9,906 nt of DNA from Methyloradius sp035460505 (GCA_035460505.1 DATHWP010000118.1:1-9906); one strand, 5' to 3'; shown: positions 1-7,073, counted from the stretch's first letter. The notes: generated from the letters alone by a model not told the origin. Translations and numbers: made by a program.

Positions 1-938
1 AATATCCGCATGACCAGTTTTTCGCCAAAAGCTGTCGGCATGGTAGAGAGACGCAACTCAACTTCTGAACCTTCTGCTGTCACTGTTTTGATACGGCCAT
101 CCTGTGGGCGACGTTTTTCTACCATGTCCATACGGCCCAATAGCTTGATGCGGCTGGTGATGGCATTCATGATGGTGGAAGGCAATTGATAGACCTGATG
201 CAACACACCGTCGATACGGAAGCGCATCACACCAAGCGTGCGGCGTGGCTCTAAATGAATATCACTGGCGCGTTGCTCAAACGCATATTTGAACAACCAG
301 TCCACAATGTTGACGATGTGTTGTTCGTTCGCATCCAGATTCTTGTTTTTGCCTAGCTCAACCAACTGCTCAAAGTTTTGTACACCCAGTATTTGGCCAG
401 CTTTGGCAATGGTGGCTACATTGATGGAATTGGCAAGGTTATAAACTTCGGGCAAGTAACGTGTAATTTCCAGAGGGTTTGCCACGACCAGCTTGATTTT
501 CATGCGCAGGATGCGTTCTAGATCAGGGATCCAGTCAATCTGGAAAGGCTCTGCAGTTGCAATAGTTGCTTGTTCATTGCCGACTTTTACAGGCATGATC
601 TTGAGGCGTTCAGCGTAATTTTTTGAGACAACCTTGGCAATAGTCCCAAAATCCATATTGAGCGGGTCAATGTGGTAGTAATCAAGTCCAGCATGCTTGG
701 CCAGCCAGATAGTTAACGCTTCAACGGTCAGGGTTTTGGCAGGTGCGGAGAGATTTTTCCACTTTTGCTCACCGATAATCACAATCGGGTGCAAATTGGT
801 GCTATCCATCTTGCGGTCTTTGTAGAGTTTCTCGGCTTGGTCTTTGTCGATCAGGCCATCGTTCACCAGCAAGCGTAATACATCCCCTAGGGTCAATTTC
901 CCCTCAAGTGTTTTTACGATGGTTGCTGATTTACTCAT
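1..938 (-). CDS. GspE/PilB-family secretion or type IV pilus assembly ATPase, 5' part only (cut by window edge)
   Basis: The frame is open from an ATG at 938 to the left edge, giving 312 visible residues of a protein that is usually about 560-600. Known role of the family: cytoplasmic hexameric ATPase that drives assembly of type II secretion pseudopili or type IV pili. Residues about 60-165 resemble the GspE N-terminal domain (segment IDPLNMDFGTIAKVV). The ATPase core begins near residue 190 and shows the Asp-box motif ASDIHLEP (about 223-230), then RPQDGR and the strand MPTAFGEKLVMRI just before the edge. Walker A, Walker B and the zinc-binding cysteines would lie beyond position 1 and cannot be checked. 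The start is supported by a weak GAAAG about 10 nt upstream. The gene lies 44 bp downstream of nadC on the same strand with no terminator between them, so co-transcription is likely. The sequence seen does not separate PilB from GspE or a general GspE/PulE paralogue. Confidence 0.92.
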   Translation of the reverse strand, partial: MSKSATIVKTLEGKLTLGDVLRLLVNDGLIDKDQAEKLYKDRKMDSTNLHPIVIIGEQKWKNLSAPAKTLTVEALTIWLAKHAGLDYYHIDPLNMDFGTIAKVVSKNYAERLKIMPVKVGNEQATIATAEPFQIDWIPDLERILRMKIKLVVANPLEITRYLPEVYNLANSINVATIAKAGQILGVQNFEQLVELGKNKNLDANEQHIVNIVDWLFKYAFEQRASDIHLEPRRTLGVMRFRIDGVLHQVYQLPSTIMNAITSRIKLLGRMDMVEKRRPQDGRIKTVTAEGSEVELRLSTMPTAFGEKLVMRI

Positions 939-982
939 GCGTGCAGTCTTTCAATGATTAACTTACTCAAATTCTATGCTAA

Positions 983-1864
983 TTAAAGCGTTATCTCTTT
1001 AAAACGTAAAGATAAATCTATGGCCTGTACGTGCTTGGTGATGGCGCCTATGGAAATCCTATCTACACCCGTTTGTGCGATGGCCAGCACGTTATCCAGA
1101 TTGATGCCGCCAGAGGCTTCCAGAATGGCTTTGCCTGCATTGAGTTTTACAGCCTCAGCTAATGTTGGGATATCAAAGTTATCCAGCAATATCAGCTTGG
1201 CGCCGGCATGTAGCGCACTCTTGAGCTGGTGCAGGTTTTCAACTTCGATTTGCACTGTTATATTGGCATTCGATGTATCTCTAACTTCATCCGCCGCACT
1301 TAACACAGCTTCGATACTGCCAGCTGCTGCAATGTGGTTTTCCTTGATTAATATCCCGTCATACAAGCCTAGTCGTTGATTTAAGCCCCCACCAATAGTC
1401 ACCGCATATTTTTGTGCCAGGCGTAATCCAGGTAGTGTTTTTCTGGTGTCTAGAATGCGTGCTTTTGTTGTCTTGATGGCATCAACATATTGTTTGGTAT
1501 GTGTAGCCGTAGCCGAGAGTAATTGTACGAAATTCAGGGCTGTGCGCTCAGCGGTGAGTATGCTGCGGGCATTACCCTGTATCTCACATATTGCTTGATT
1601 TGGCGCTACGGTTTCACCTTCGGCAATATGCCATTTAATTTCAACTTCTGGGTCAATTAGGTCTATAGAGGCTTCAAGCCAAGGCAAGCCACAGATGACG
1701 GCGTGTTCACGGCTAATCAAAGTTGCACTTGCAGTTTGTGTTGTGGGGATGAGATGTGCGGTTAAATCGCCAGTGGCTATGTCTTCTGCCAACGCTTCGC
1801 GCACGTTGTTTAATAATGCCGTTTGTAGCGCGGGGGAAAGATTGGTTAACAATTGTGAGCTCAT
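983..1864 (-). CDS. nadC: nicotinate-nucleotide pyrophosphorylase (carboxylating), quinolinate phosphoribosyltransferase
   Basis: Cytosolic enzyme of de novo NAD synthesis: quinolinate plus PRPP gives nicotinate mononucleotide, CO2 and PPi. The 293 residues match the family length. Visible motifs in order: REALAEDIATGDLTA in the N-terminal domain, ERTALNF (106-112), DTRKTLPGLR (139-148), K152, GGG (158-160), LIKENH (172-177), EVEN (207-210), LLDN (226-229) and EASGGI (249-254), covering the quinolinate and PRPP phosphate-binding residues. The usual GGGxNHR is GGGLNQR here (Gln163 for His), which I recall as common in betaproteobacterial NadC. The ATG at 1864 has no Shine-Dalgarno, but a TATAAT lies 7 nt upstream, so the mRNA may be leaderless. 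Transcription probably continues into the secretion ATPase gene. It is divergent from the glutathione S-transferase gene. Confidence 0.97.
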   Translation of the reverse strand: MSSQLLTNLSPALQTALLNNVREALAEDIATGDLTAHLIPTTQTASATLISREHAVICGLPWLEASIDLIDPEVEIKWHIAEGETVAPNQAICEIQGNARSILTAERTALNFVQLLSATATHTKQYVDAIKTTKARILDTRKTLPGLRLAQKYAVTIGGGLNQRLGLYDGILIKENHIAAAGSIEAVLSAADEVRDTSNANITVQIEVENLHQLKSALHAGAKLILLDNFDIPTLAEAVKLNAGKAILEASGGINLDNVLAIAQTGVDRISIGAITKHVQAIDLSLRFKEITL

Positions 1865-1871
1865 GATTTCT

Positions 1872-1879
1872 ATTATAAT
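1872..1879. promoter_or_regulatory. Bidirectional TATAAT (-10 candidates) between nadC and the GST gene
   Basis: The 8-bp ATTATAAT core reads as consensus TATAAT on both strands: 1874-1879 on plus (toward the GST gene, start 1946) and 1877-1872 on minus (toward nadC, start 1864). On the minus strand a start about 7 nt after the hexamer falls at or beside the nadC ATG. No good -35 hexamer is seen at 17-18 bp for either direction. The nearest on plus is TTGTGA with a 15-bp spacer. Assignment rests on the -10 alone. Confidence 0.35.
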
Positions 1880-1906
1880 GTGCGTTAGCCGCTAATCTAT
1901 AGCTTA

Positions 1907-1922
1907 AAGGGCTTAAGCCCTT
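1907..1922. repeat. Perfect 16-bp palindrome upstream of the GST gene
   Basis: AAGGGCTTAAGCCCTT is identical to its reverse complement over all 16 bases. It is centred in the nadC/GST intergenic region and ends 23 bp before the GST start codon. As DNA it has the form of a dimeric-regulator operator. As RNA in the GST leader it would form a 6-bp stem with a UUAA loop. No T-run follows on either strand, so it is not an intrinsic terminator. A smaller inverted repeat, TTAG-CCG-CTAA, lies at 1885-1895. Confidence 0.55.
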
Positions 1923-1945
1923 CAATTCTTGATGAAATCAACTTT

Positions 1946-2551
1946 ATGAAACTTCTGTACTCCCTCGGCAGCCCTTATGCCCGCAAAGTGCGCATTGTCG
2001 CTAGTGAAAAACGTATTGAAATCGAGATGGTGCCAGTGGTGCTTGCCGCCGCTGATTCTCCTGTCACTCAGCATAATCCACTCGGCAAAATCCCCGTATT
2101 GATTCTGGATGACGGCGATAGCCTGTTTGATTCGCGCGTGATCGTTGAATACCTTGATCACCGCACGCCAGTTGCCCACCTGATTCCGCAAGACCATACG
2201 CTGAAAATACAGGTCAGGCGTTGGGAAGCCTTGGCCGATGGCGTATGCGATGCAGCAATATTAGCCATACAAGAAAGTCGCAGGCCTGAAGATAAGCAAG
2301 ATGCAACAGTCATCACAAAACAGCAGGGCAAAGTGGAGCGTGGATTAACTGCCTTGAATCAGGAGATTGCTGGCAGAAAATGGTGTGTGGGTGATAGCTT
2401 CAGTCTGGCGGACATCTCTCTAGGCTGTATGCTTGGTTATCTGGCTTTACGTATGCCTGAAATCGAGTTGGCAGTTCAATATCCAAACCTGGCAAGGCAT
2501 TATGCTGAGTTGATGAAGCGTAAAGCGTTCGCCGATACAATCCCAGTTTAA
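1946..2551 (+). CDS. Glutathione S-transferase family protein, YibF-like
   Basis: 201 residues with a thioredoxin-fold N-terminal domain (1-about 80) and an all-helical C-terminal domain. Visible features: the SPYARKVR segment (9-16), where Ser9 sits at the usual catalytic Ser/Cys position; NPLGKIP (44-50) with the cis-proline at Pro50; and FDSRVI (61-66), the glutathione gamma-glutamyl-binding Asp-Ser pair. In the C-terminal domain are EALADGVCDA (94-103) and the FSLADISLG folding box (152-160). Overall pattern and length recall E. coli YibF rather than stringent starvation protein SspA. Substrate is unknown, and the family includes detoxification, peroxidase and structural members. There is only a weak purine-rich stretch before the ATG. 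The gene is divergent from nadC and converges on mnmA with 3 bp between stop codons, so it is probably monocistronic. Confidence 0.9.
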   Translation: MKLLYSLGSPYARKVRIVASEKRIEIEMVPVVLAAADSPVTQHNPLGKIPVLILDDGDSLFDSRVIVEYLDHRTPVAHLIPQDHTLKIQVRRWEALADGVCDAAILAIQESRRPEDKQDATVITKQQGKVERGLTALNQEIAGRKWCVGDSFSLADISLGCMLGYLALRMPEIELAVQYPNLARHYAELMKRKAFADTIPV

Positions 2552-2554
2552 GTG

Positions 2555-3640
2555 CTAAATGGCGGCAGTGATGATGCCGCCACCCAGGCAGACTTGGCTC
2601 TCATAGACAACTGCTGACTGCCCAGGCGTAATCGCCCACTGTTTCTGGCCAAACTTAATTTCTGTGAAGTCGTTATTTAGTGCGTCAATTTCACACGGCG
2701 CATCGGCTTGGCGATAGCGTGTTTTGGCCGCATATACCCAATGTGTTTCAGGCTCGTGTCCAGCAATCCAGTGCAATTGGCTGGCTTGCAGACCATCGTT
2801 AAGCAATAAAGGGTGTTCATGGCCTTGCACTACTGTGAGTATGTTTTTCTCCATATCTTTGGCCGCAACAAACCAGGGTTCACCATTGCTTTCTCGTGAA
2901 CCACCGATTTTCAGGCCTTGGCGTTGCCCTAAAGTGTAGTACATCAAGCCTTCATGCTGGCCGACCACCTTACCTTCAGGTGTTCGCATCTCACCTGGTT
3001 CACGCGGTAAATAACGCGCGAGAAATTCCTGGAATGGGCGCTCACCAATAAAGCAAATGCCAGTCGAGTCTTTCTTTTCGGCATTGATTAAACCAGCTTT
3101 TCGCGCAATTTCACGTACTTCGCGTTTTAGCATTTTTCCTAGCGGAAATAGTGTTTTTGAAAGTTGTGCCTGATTCAGCCTGTATAGGAAGTAACTTTGG
3201 TCTTTGCTACCATCTTCGGCTTTGAGTAGCTGAAACAAGCCATTTTTTTCTCGTACTTGTGCATAGTGCCCTGTGGCAATCAGGTCGGCACCCAAGCCCA
3301 TGGCATGGTCGAGAAAAGCCTTAAACTTGATTTCGGCATTACATAAAATATCTGGATTCGGCGTGCGGCCAGCTTTGTATTCAGAAAGAAAATTCGCAAA
3401 CACACGGTCTTTATACTCTGTGCTGAAATTGACGGCCTCGATTTCAATACCGATTTTGTCGGCAACGGAAACGGCATCAATCAGGTCTTGCTTGGACGAG
3501 CAGTATTCATCAGTGTCGTCATCTTCCCAGTTTTTCATGAAGAGACCGGTGACGTCATAACCCTGCTCTTTTAGCAGCAAGGCAGTAACTGATGAATCTA
3601 CGCCGCCAGAGAGGCCGACCACTACTTTTTGTTTAGCCAT
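2555..3640 (-). CDS. mnmA: tRNA-specific 2-thiouridylase MnmA
   Basis: Forms 2-thiouridine at wobble U34 of the Lys, Glu and Gln tRNAs, using ATP to adenylate U34 and persulfide sulfur delivered by the IscS/Tus relay. 361 residues, normal for the family. Visible: the PP-loop SGGVDSS (11-17); FMKNWEDDD (34-42); PDILCN with Cys100 and TGICFIGER with Cys196, the catalytic cysteine pair; GHYAQ (124-128); and DQSYFLYRL (147-155). The C-terminal beta-barrel domain ends in GGGII. It follows nudJ by 17 bp on the same strand, the nudJ-mnmA order also found in E. coli, so co-transcription is likely. The Shine-Dalgarno is weak (GAATGAAAA region). The 3' end contains a small hairpin next to the converging GST gene. 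Confidence 0.97.
   Translation of the reverse strand: MAKQKVVVGLSGGVDSSVTALLLKEQGYDVTGLFMKNWEDDDTDEYCSSKQDLIDAVSVADKIGIEIEAVNFSTEYKDRVFANFLSEYKAGRTPNPDILCNAEIKFKAFLDHAMGLGADLIATGHYAQVREKNGLFQLLKAEDGSKDQSYFLYRLNQAQLSKTLFPLGKMLKREVREIARKAGLINAEKKDSTGICFIGERPFQEFLARYLPREPGEMRTPEGKVVGQHEGLMYYTLGQRQGLKIGGSRESNGEPWFVAAKDMEKNILTVVQGHEHPLLLNDGLQASQLHWIAGHEPETHWVYAAKTRYRQADAPCEIDALNNDFTEIKFGQKQWAITPGQSAVVYESQVCLGGGIITAAI
2561..2581. repeat. 7-bp inverted repeat at the GST/mnmA convergent junction
   Basis: GGCGGCA, a 7-nt loop, then TGCCGCC: a GC-rich perfect stem inside the last codons of mnmA and just 3' of the GST stop codon. Neither side has a proper T-run (ATTTAG on the mnmA side, none on the GST side), so it is at best a weak or Rho-assisted bidirectional 3' end. 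It may equally be incidental, because it encodes the conserved Gly-Gly...Ala-Ala of the MnmA C-terminus. Confidence 0.35.
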
Positions 3641-3657
3641 GATTTTTTCATTCTATT

Positions 3658-4107
3658 TCAGTGCGATATATGCGTAATCACACTGAGTGGAAAACGTTGC
3701 CCTGCCAGATAATCCTCTACACATCTCAATACTTGCGGGCTGCGTAGCCTGTGTTGATTGGCTTTGATTTCACCTGCATCCATCCAGACCGCACGAATGA
3801 TGCCCGCATCCAACTTTTGTTTTGCATCATGCGCAATGATGCTAGCAATAAAGGCAAAACGCATATAGGTGATTTCTTTTTCGGCCAATCGCCACTGGTA
3901 GATGCCCAGCAGAGCTTCTGGCTGAACGGTGTAGGCAGACTCTTCCTGAGTTTCACGAACTACCGCTTGTAGCAAGGTTTCGCCATCTTCAAGATGCCCC
4001 GCAGGTTGATTGAGTCTGATGCCATCAGCCGTATCTTCTTCAACCATTAGAAATTTCCCATCAATTTCTACAACTGCTGCCACCGTAGTGTTGGGCTTCC
4101 AGATCAT
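3658..4107 (-). CDS. nudJ: Nudix hydrolase, NudJ-like phosphatase
   Basis: Small cytosolic Nudix protein; E. coli NudJ (YmfB) hydrolyses nucleoside tri- and diphosphates and hydroxymethylpyrimidine pyrophosphate. I chose the ATG at 4107 (149 residues), because MIWKPNTTVAAVV aligns with the NudJ N-terminus and a GAAG lies a few nt upstream. An in-frame GTG at 4116 would add three residues but has no ribosome-binding site. Counting from that GTG, the Nudix box spans 40-62: G40, E46, R54-E55 and E58-E59 are present, while the usual Gly near its end is Ala61. The metal-binding glutamates are therefore complete. QPAGHLE before the box and LRSPQV...GQRFPLSVI near the C-terminus match NudJ. It precedes mnmA by 17 bp, as in enterobacteria. 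Exact substrate cannot be told. Confidence 0.9.
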   Translation of the reverse strand: MIWKPNTTVAAVVEIDGKFLMVEEDTADGIRLNQPAGHLEDGETLLQAVVRETQEESAYTVQPEALLGIYQWRLAEKEITYMRFAFIASIIAHDAKQKLDAGIIRAVWMDAGEIKANQHRLRSPQVLRCVEDYLAGQRFPLSVITHISH

Positions 4108-4120
4108 TGAAGTCACTTCA
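4108..4120. repeat. 13-bp inverted repeat overlapping the nudJ start region
   Basis: TGAAGT-C-ACTTCA is a perfect 6-bp inverted repeat around one base, lying immediately upstream of the preferred nudJ ATG. It contains the GAAG that would serve as the ribosome-binding site. In RNA the one-base loop prevents a full hairpin, so a DNA operator is the more natural reading. It may be chance. Confidence 0.3.
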
Positions 4121-4172
4121 CATTAAAAGGCGTATTTTACAGAGCAAGTGCTAACTAGACCAGCTTGCATTA

Positions 4173-4808
4173 TTAAGCAGCCAGTTTAGGAAACAGCCCA
4201 ATCAAGCCATGCGCAATAAATTCAACGGCCATGGCTGCGAGTATCAAGCCCATCAGTCTAGTGACGATGGTGATGCCGATAGTGCCTAGTTTCTGTCCAA
4301 TCCTGACCGATAGTTTTAGCGTGACCCATATCAGGCAGCACACGACAAAGACAGGGATTGCCAGTAATAAATGCCAAATAAAACCGCTGTTTTGTTGTGC
4401 CGAGATAATCATGCTGCTGATTGCGCCAGGGCCAGCCAACAGCGGTATTGCTAGTGGAACGACTGCAATCACTTCTCGCTCTGAAACGGCTTGGGCTTCT
4501 TCAGGTGTTTGTCGGCTGTGGGTAAGCTTGCCGTGCAACATGGAGATAGCAATCAACATTAATAGAATTCCGCCGCCGACTTGAAAGGACGGGATGCTGA
4601 TGCTAAAGAAGTCCAGAATCTGGTCGCCTAGAAATGCGGAAATCAACAGCACGAAGAATACTGTAATGGCTACGGTATTGGCTGTTCTTGAGCGCTCTTG
4701 TTTGCTCCATCCGTCAGTGGCGCTGATAAAAATAGGAACAATCCCTATTGGGTTGACGATAGCGAATAGCGCAATCCCGATTTTTATTAAAGCAGACCAC
4801 TCATGCAT
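4173..4808 (-). CDS. MarC family integral membrane protein
   Basis: 211-residue inner-membrane protein of the MarC/YchE/YhgN family (UPF0056). Six hydrophobic segments are visible at roughly 7-27, 42-62, 68-92, 113-133, 143-165 and 177-203. Family landmarks include NPIGIVPIF (19-27) after the first helix, the related PLLAGPGAIS (122-131) in the second half, and RLMGLILAAMAVEF near the C-terminus; the two halves suggest an internal duplication. The charged loop around 93-112 separates them. The biochemical role is not established for the family, and the old link to multiple antibiotic resistance is not supported for E. coli marC. The start is good: AGGAAT lies 4-9 nt before the ATG. It is transcribed toward nudJ across a 65-bp gap without a clear terminator, so it may head a marC-nudJ-mnmA transcript. 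Confidence 0.93.
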   Translation of the reverse strand: MHEWSALIKIGIALFAIVNPIGIVPIFISATDGWSKQERSRTANTVAITVFFVLLISAFLGDQILDFFSISIPSFQVGGGILLMLIAISMLHGKLTHSRQTPEEAQAVSEREVIAVVPLAIPLLAGPGAISSMIISAQQNSGFIWHLLLAIPVFVVCCLIWVTLKLSVRIGQKLGTIGITIVTRLMGLILAAMAVEFIAHGLIGLFPKLAA

Positions 4809-4865
4809 AAATATTCCTTAAATCCATTCTTTTAAATTGGAAACTGGTTGTTGAAGTAGGGTGCA

Positions 4866-4893
4866 ATCAGTTAATATCCAGTTAATTGTTAAT
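4866..4893. repeat. Helically phased short direct repeats in the marC/maf divergent region
   Basis: CAGTTAAT occurs at 4868-4875 and again at 4879-4886, exactly 11 bp apart, followed by a partial third copy TGTTAAT (4887-4893). With flanks the unit is ATC(C)AGTTAAT. One-turn spacing in a divergent intergenic region is the geometry expected of tandem sites for a regulator, but AT-rich low-complexity sequence could give the same by chance. No convincing -35/-10 pair was found for either marC or maf in 4809-4986. Confidence 0.3.
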
Positions 4894-4986
4894 AAATTGT
4901 AACGATTTGATTCTGATTGTTGCATATGACTCAAATTGGCTAAAGTGGCCTAATGCAACAGTTTGAAGCAAAAAAGCATTATTGGA

Positions 4987-5592
4987 ATGAATAAAAAAAT
5001 TTATCTCGCATCGCGATCACCTAGAAGAGCAGAAATACTCTCGCAATTAGGTGTCAGTTTTGAAGTGTTGCCAGCAGATATTGATGAGTCAGTACAAGCG
5101 TTTGAATTACCTGATGCTTATGTGATTCGGTTGGCAGAAGAGAAGGCTTTAGCATGTTTGAACTATGTAAAAAACAACGCATTGCCTATGCTGCCGATAC
5201 TGGCAGCAGATACGACAGTCGCGTTGCATGATCTGGTATCTAACAGTTGGCACATTCTGGGAAAGCCTGAAGATGCTAAGGATGCTGTTGCCATGCTGAA
5301 AAGTATGTCTGGTCAATCGCATTACGTACATACAGCAGTTGCTATGCTGACTACCCAAGGTACGTTTAGTCGCTTATCTTCTACCCAAGTCGAGTTCGCT
5401 GAGTTGGCAGATGAAGAAATAAACGCTTATGTGGCTTCTGGTGAGCCTATAGACAAGGCTGGTGCTTACGGCATACAAGGTTTGGCCAGTACATTTATCA
5501 AAAGAATTGATGGTAGTTACTCTGGTGTCATGGGGCTGCCGATTTTTGAAACTAGCCAGTTGCTTAAACAAGCGGGCATCGATTTGCTATGA
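4987..5592 (+). CDS. maf: Maf family nucleoside triphosphate pyrophosphatase, YhdE type (dTTP/UTP)
   Basis: Hydrolyses dTTP, UTP and modified pyrimidine triphosphates to monophosphate and PPi, a house-cleaning activity also linked to septum control. I start at the ATG at 4987 (201 residues, MNKKIYLASRSPRR), which fits the family N-terminus. An in-frame TTG at 4963 would add eight unlike residues. Visible motifs: SRSPRR (9-14), AADTTV (73-78) with catalytic Asp75, GKP (92-94), EPIDKAGAYGIQG (153-165) with the Gln typical of the YhdE branch, and GSYSGVMGLP (176-185). The loop between AADTTV and GKP is about six residues longer than in E. coli YhdE. The stop overlaps the rng start (ATGA), so the two are translationally coupled. 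Unlike in many betaproteobacteria, no rlmH or rsfS lies directly upstream. Confidence 0.94.
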   Translation: MNKKIYLASRSPRRAEILSQLGVSFEVLPADIDESVQAFELPDAYVIRLAEEKALACLNYVKNNALPMLPILAADTTVALHDLVSNSWHILGKPEDAKDAVAMLKSMSGQSHYVHTAVAMLTTQGTFSRLSSTQVEFAELADEEINAYVASGEPIDKAGAYGIQGLASTFIKRIDGSYSGVMGLPIFETSQLLKQAGIDLL

Positions 5593-7064
5593 CTGAAGAA
5601 ATCCTCATCAACTACACGCCGCAGGAAACGCGTGTTGCCATTATTGAAAATGGTATTGTGCAAGAGTTGCATGTTGAGCGGCAGAGTTCTTCCAGCCTGG
5701 TGGGGAATGTCTATCGCGGTACTGTTTGCCGTGTGTTGCCTGGCATGCAGTCTGCATTTGTTGATATTGGTTTGCAGCGCGCGGCTTTTTTGCATGTGGC
5801 CGATGTGGAGGATTGCAACGAAGGCGAAACTCAAAAGAATATTCAAGATGTGCTGCGCGAAGGTCAATCATTGATTGTACAGGTCATTAAGGAGCCGATC
5901 GGTAGCAAGGGTGCTCGGCTCACTACGCAAATCAGTATTGCTGGCCGCTTCCTCGTTTACCTACCGCAACAAGATCATATCGGCGTCTCTCAACGTATTG
6001 CGGATGAAGCCGAGCGTGAGAAATTACGTGATCGATTGGTGAAGCTGCTCCCTGAAAATCACAAGGGTGGATACATCATTCGTACCATGGCTGAAGATGC
6101 TACTGATGAGGACTTAAAGTCCGATGTTGTTTATCTGCATAAGGTTTGGGAGAACATACAATCTGCCAGTAAAAGTGCGGCAACGCGCACACTCGTCTTT
6201 CAAGATCTAAACCTTTGCATGCGCGTATTGCGTGATGTGGCAAGTGCCGACACCAAACGCATATTTGTCGATTCGCGTGAGAATTTTCAGCAACTGCTGG
6301 CCTTTGCAACTAGCTATACCACCACGAATGCCAGCCTGCTTGAGCACTATCAAGGTGAGCGCCCACTCTTCGATACATACAATGTAGAAGCTGAGATCGC
6401 TAAAGCGATGTCGCGAAAAGTGGAGCTTAAATCGGGTGGTTATCTAATCATTGACCAGACCGAAGCACTGACCACAGTGGATGTGAATACAGGTGGTTTT
6501 GTCAGCGGAATCAACCTAGCAGATACCATATTCAGAACTAATATCGAGGCCTGTAAATGTATTGCGCGTCAGCTGAGATTACGTAATCTTGGCGGCATTA
6601 TCATCATCGATTTTATTGATATGGATGATGATGAGCAGCGTACAGCTGTGTTGGCGGAGTTAAATCTTGCTGTAGCCAGTGATCGCACAAGAATCAGTGT
6701 GAGTGGGTTTTCGGCGCTAGGCTTGGTAGAAATGACCAGAAAGCGCACTCGGGAAAGTCTATCGCACATTCTGTGTGAGGCATGTTCATACTGCAAAGGC
6801 AGTGGCGCATTAAAAACGGCACAAACCGTTTGCTATGAGATTCTGCGCGAAATTTTGCGTCAAGCACGTCAGTTTGATGCTAAAGAGCTAAGGGTACATG
6901 CGGCCAAGAAAGTGATTGATTTGCTGCAAAGTACAGAGTCGCAAAGTTTGACCAACTTGTCTGAATTCATTGGTAAGCCGATTTCACTGCAAATTGAAGA
7001 CCAGTATGGACAAGATGCATTCAATATCATCTTGGTTGAGAACAGACAAAAAGCTGTGATGTAA
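5589..7064 (+). CDS. rng: Ribonuclease G
   Basis: Endoribonuclease of the RNase E/G family that matures the 5' end of 16S rRNA and cleaves AU-rich single-stranded mRNA. 491 residues, close to the 489 of E. coli RNase G, and lacking the long C-terminal scaffold of RNase E. Domains in order: split RNase H-like start (1-38); S1 RNA-binding domain (about 39-125, VGNVYRGTVCRVLPGMQSAFVDIG); 5'-sensor and nuclease core with DVNTGGF (Asp298) and IIDFIDM (Asp341), the two Mg-binding catalytic aspartates; Zn-link CSYC (399-402); and the small C-terminal domain. There is no separate Shine-Dalgarno: the ATG overlaps the maf stop by 4 bp, the same maf-rng pairing seen in E. coli (yhdE-cafA). It converges on the dynamin-like gene with 9 bp between stops and no obvious terminator. 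Confidence 0.97.
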   Translation: MTEEILINYTPQETRVAIIENGIVQELHVERQSSSSLVGNVYRGTVCRVLPGMQSAFVDIGLQRAAFLHVADVEDCNEGETQKNIQDVLREGQSLIVQVIKEPIGSKGARLTTQISIAGRFLVYLPQQDHIGVSQRIADEAEREKLRDRLVKLLPENHKGGYIIRTMAEDATDEDLKSDVVYLHKVWENIQSASKSAATRTLVFQDLNLCMRVLRDVASADTKRIFVDSRENFQQLLAFATSYTTTNASLLEHYQGERPLFDTYNVEAEIAKAMSRKVELKSGGYLIIDQTEALTTVDVNTGGFVSGINLADTIFRTNIEACKCIARQLRLRNLGGIIIIDFIDMDDDEQRTAVLAELNLAVASDRTRISVSGFSALGLVEMTRKRTRESLSHILCEACSYCKGSGALKTAQTVCYEILREILRQARQFDAKELRVHAAKKVIDLLQSTESQSLTNLSEFIGKPISLQIEDQYGQDAFNIILVENRQKAVM

Positions 7065-7073
7065 ACAGCTGAA

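Noticed and set aside
1020..1379. 119-codon plus-strand frame antisense to nadC
   Set aside because: Shadow of the strongly supported nadC frame, with no homology-like motifs or ribosome-binding site.
4963..4986. TTG at 4963 as the maf start
   Set aside because: It adds eight residues unlike the family; the ATG at 4987 gives the normal Maf N-terminus.
4953..4994. 13-codon plus-strand frame (MQQFEAKKHYWNE) overlapping the maf ATG
   Set aside because: It could in principle couple translation of maf, but it has no ribosome-binding site and is too short to argue for without conservation data.
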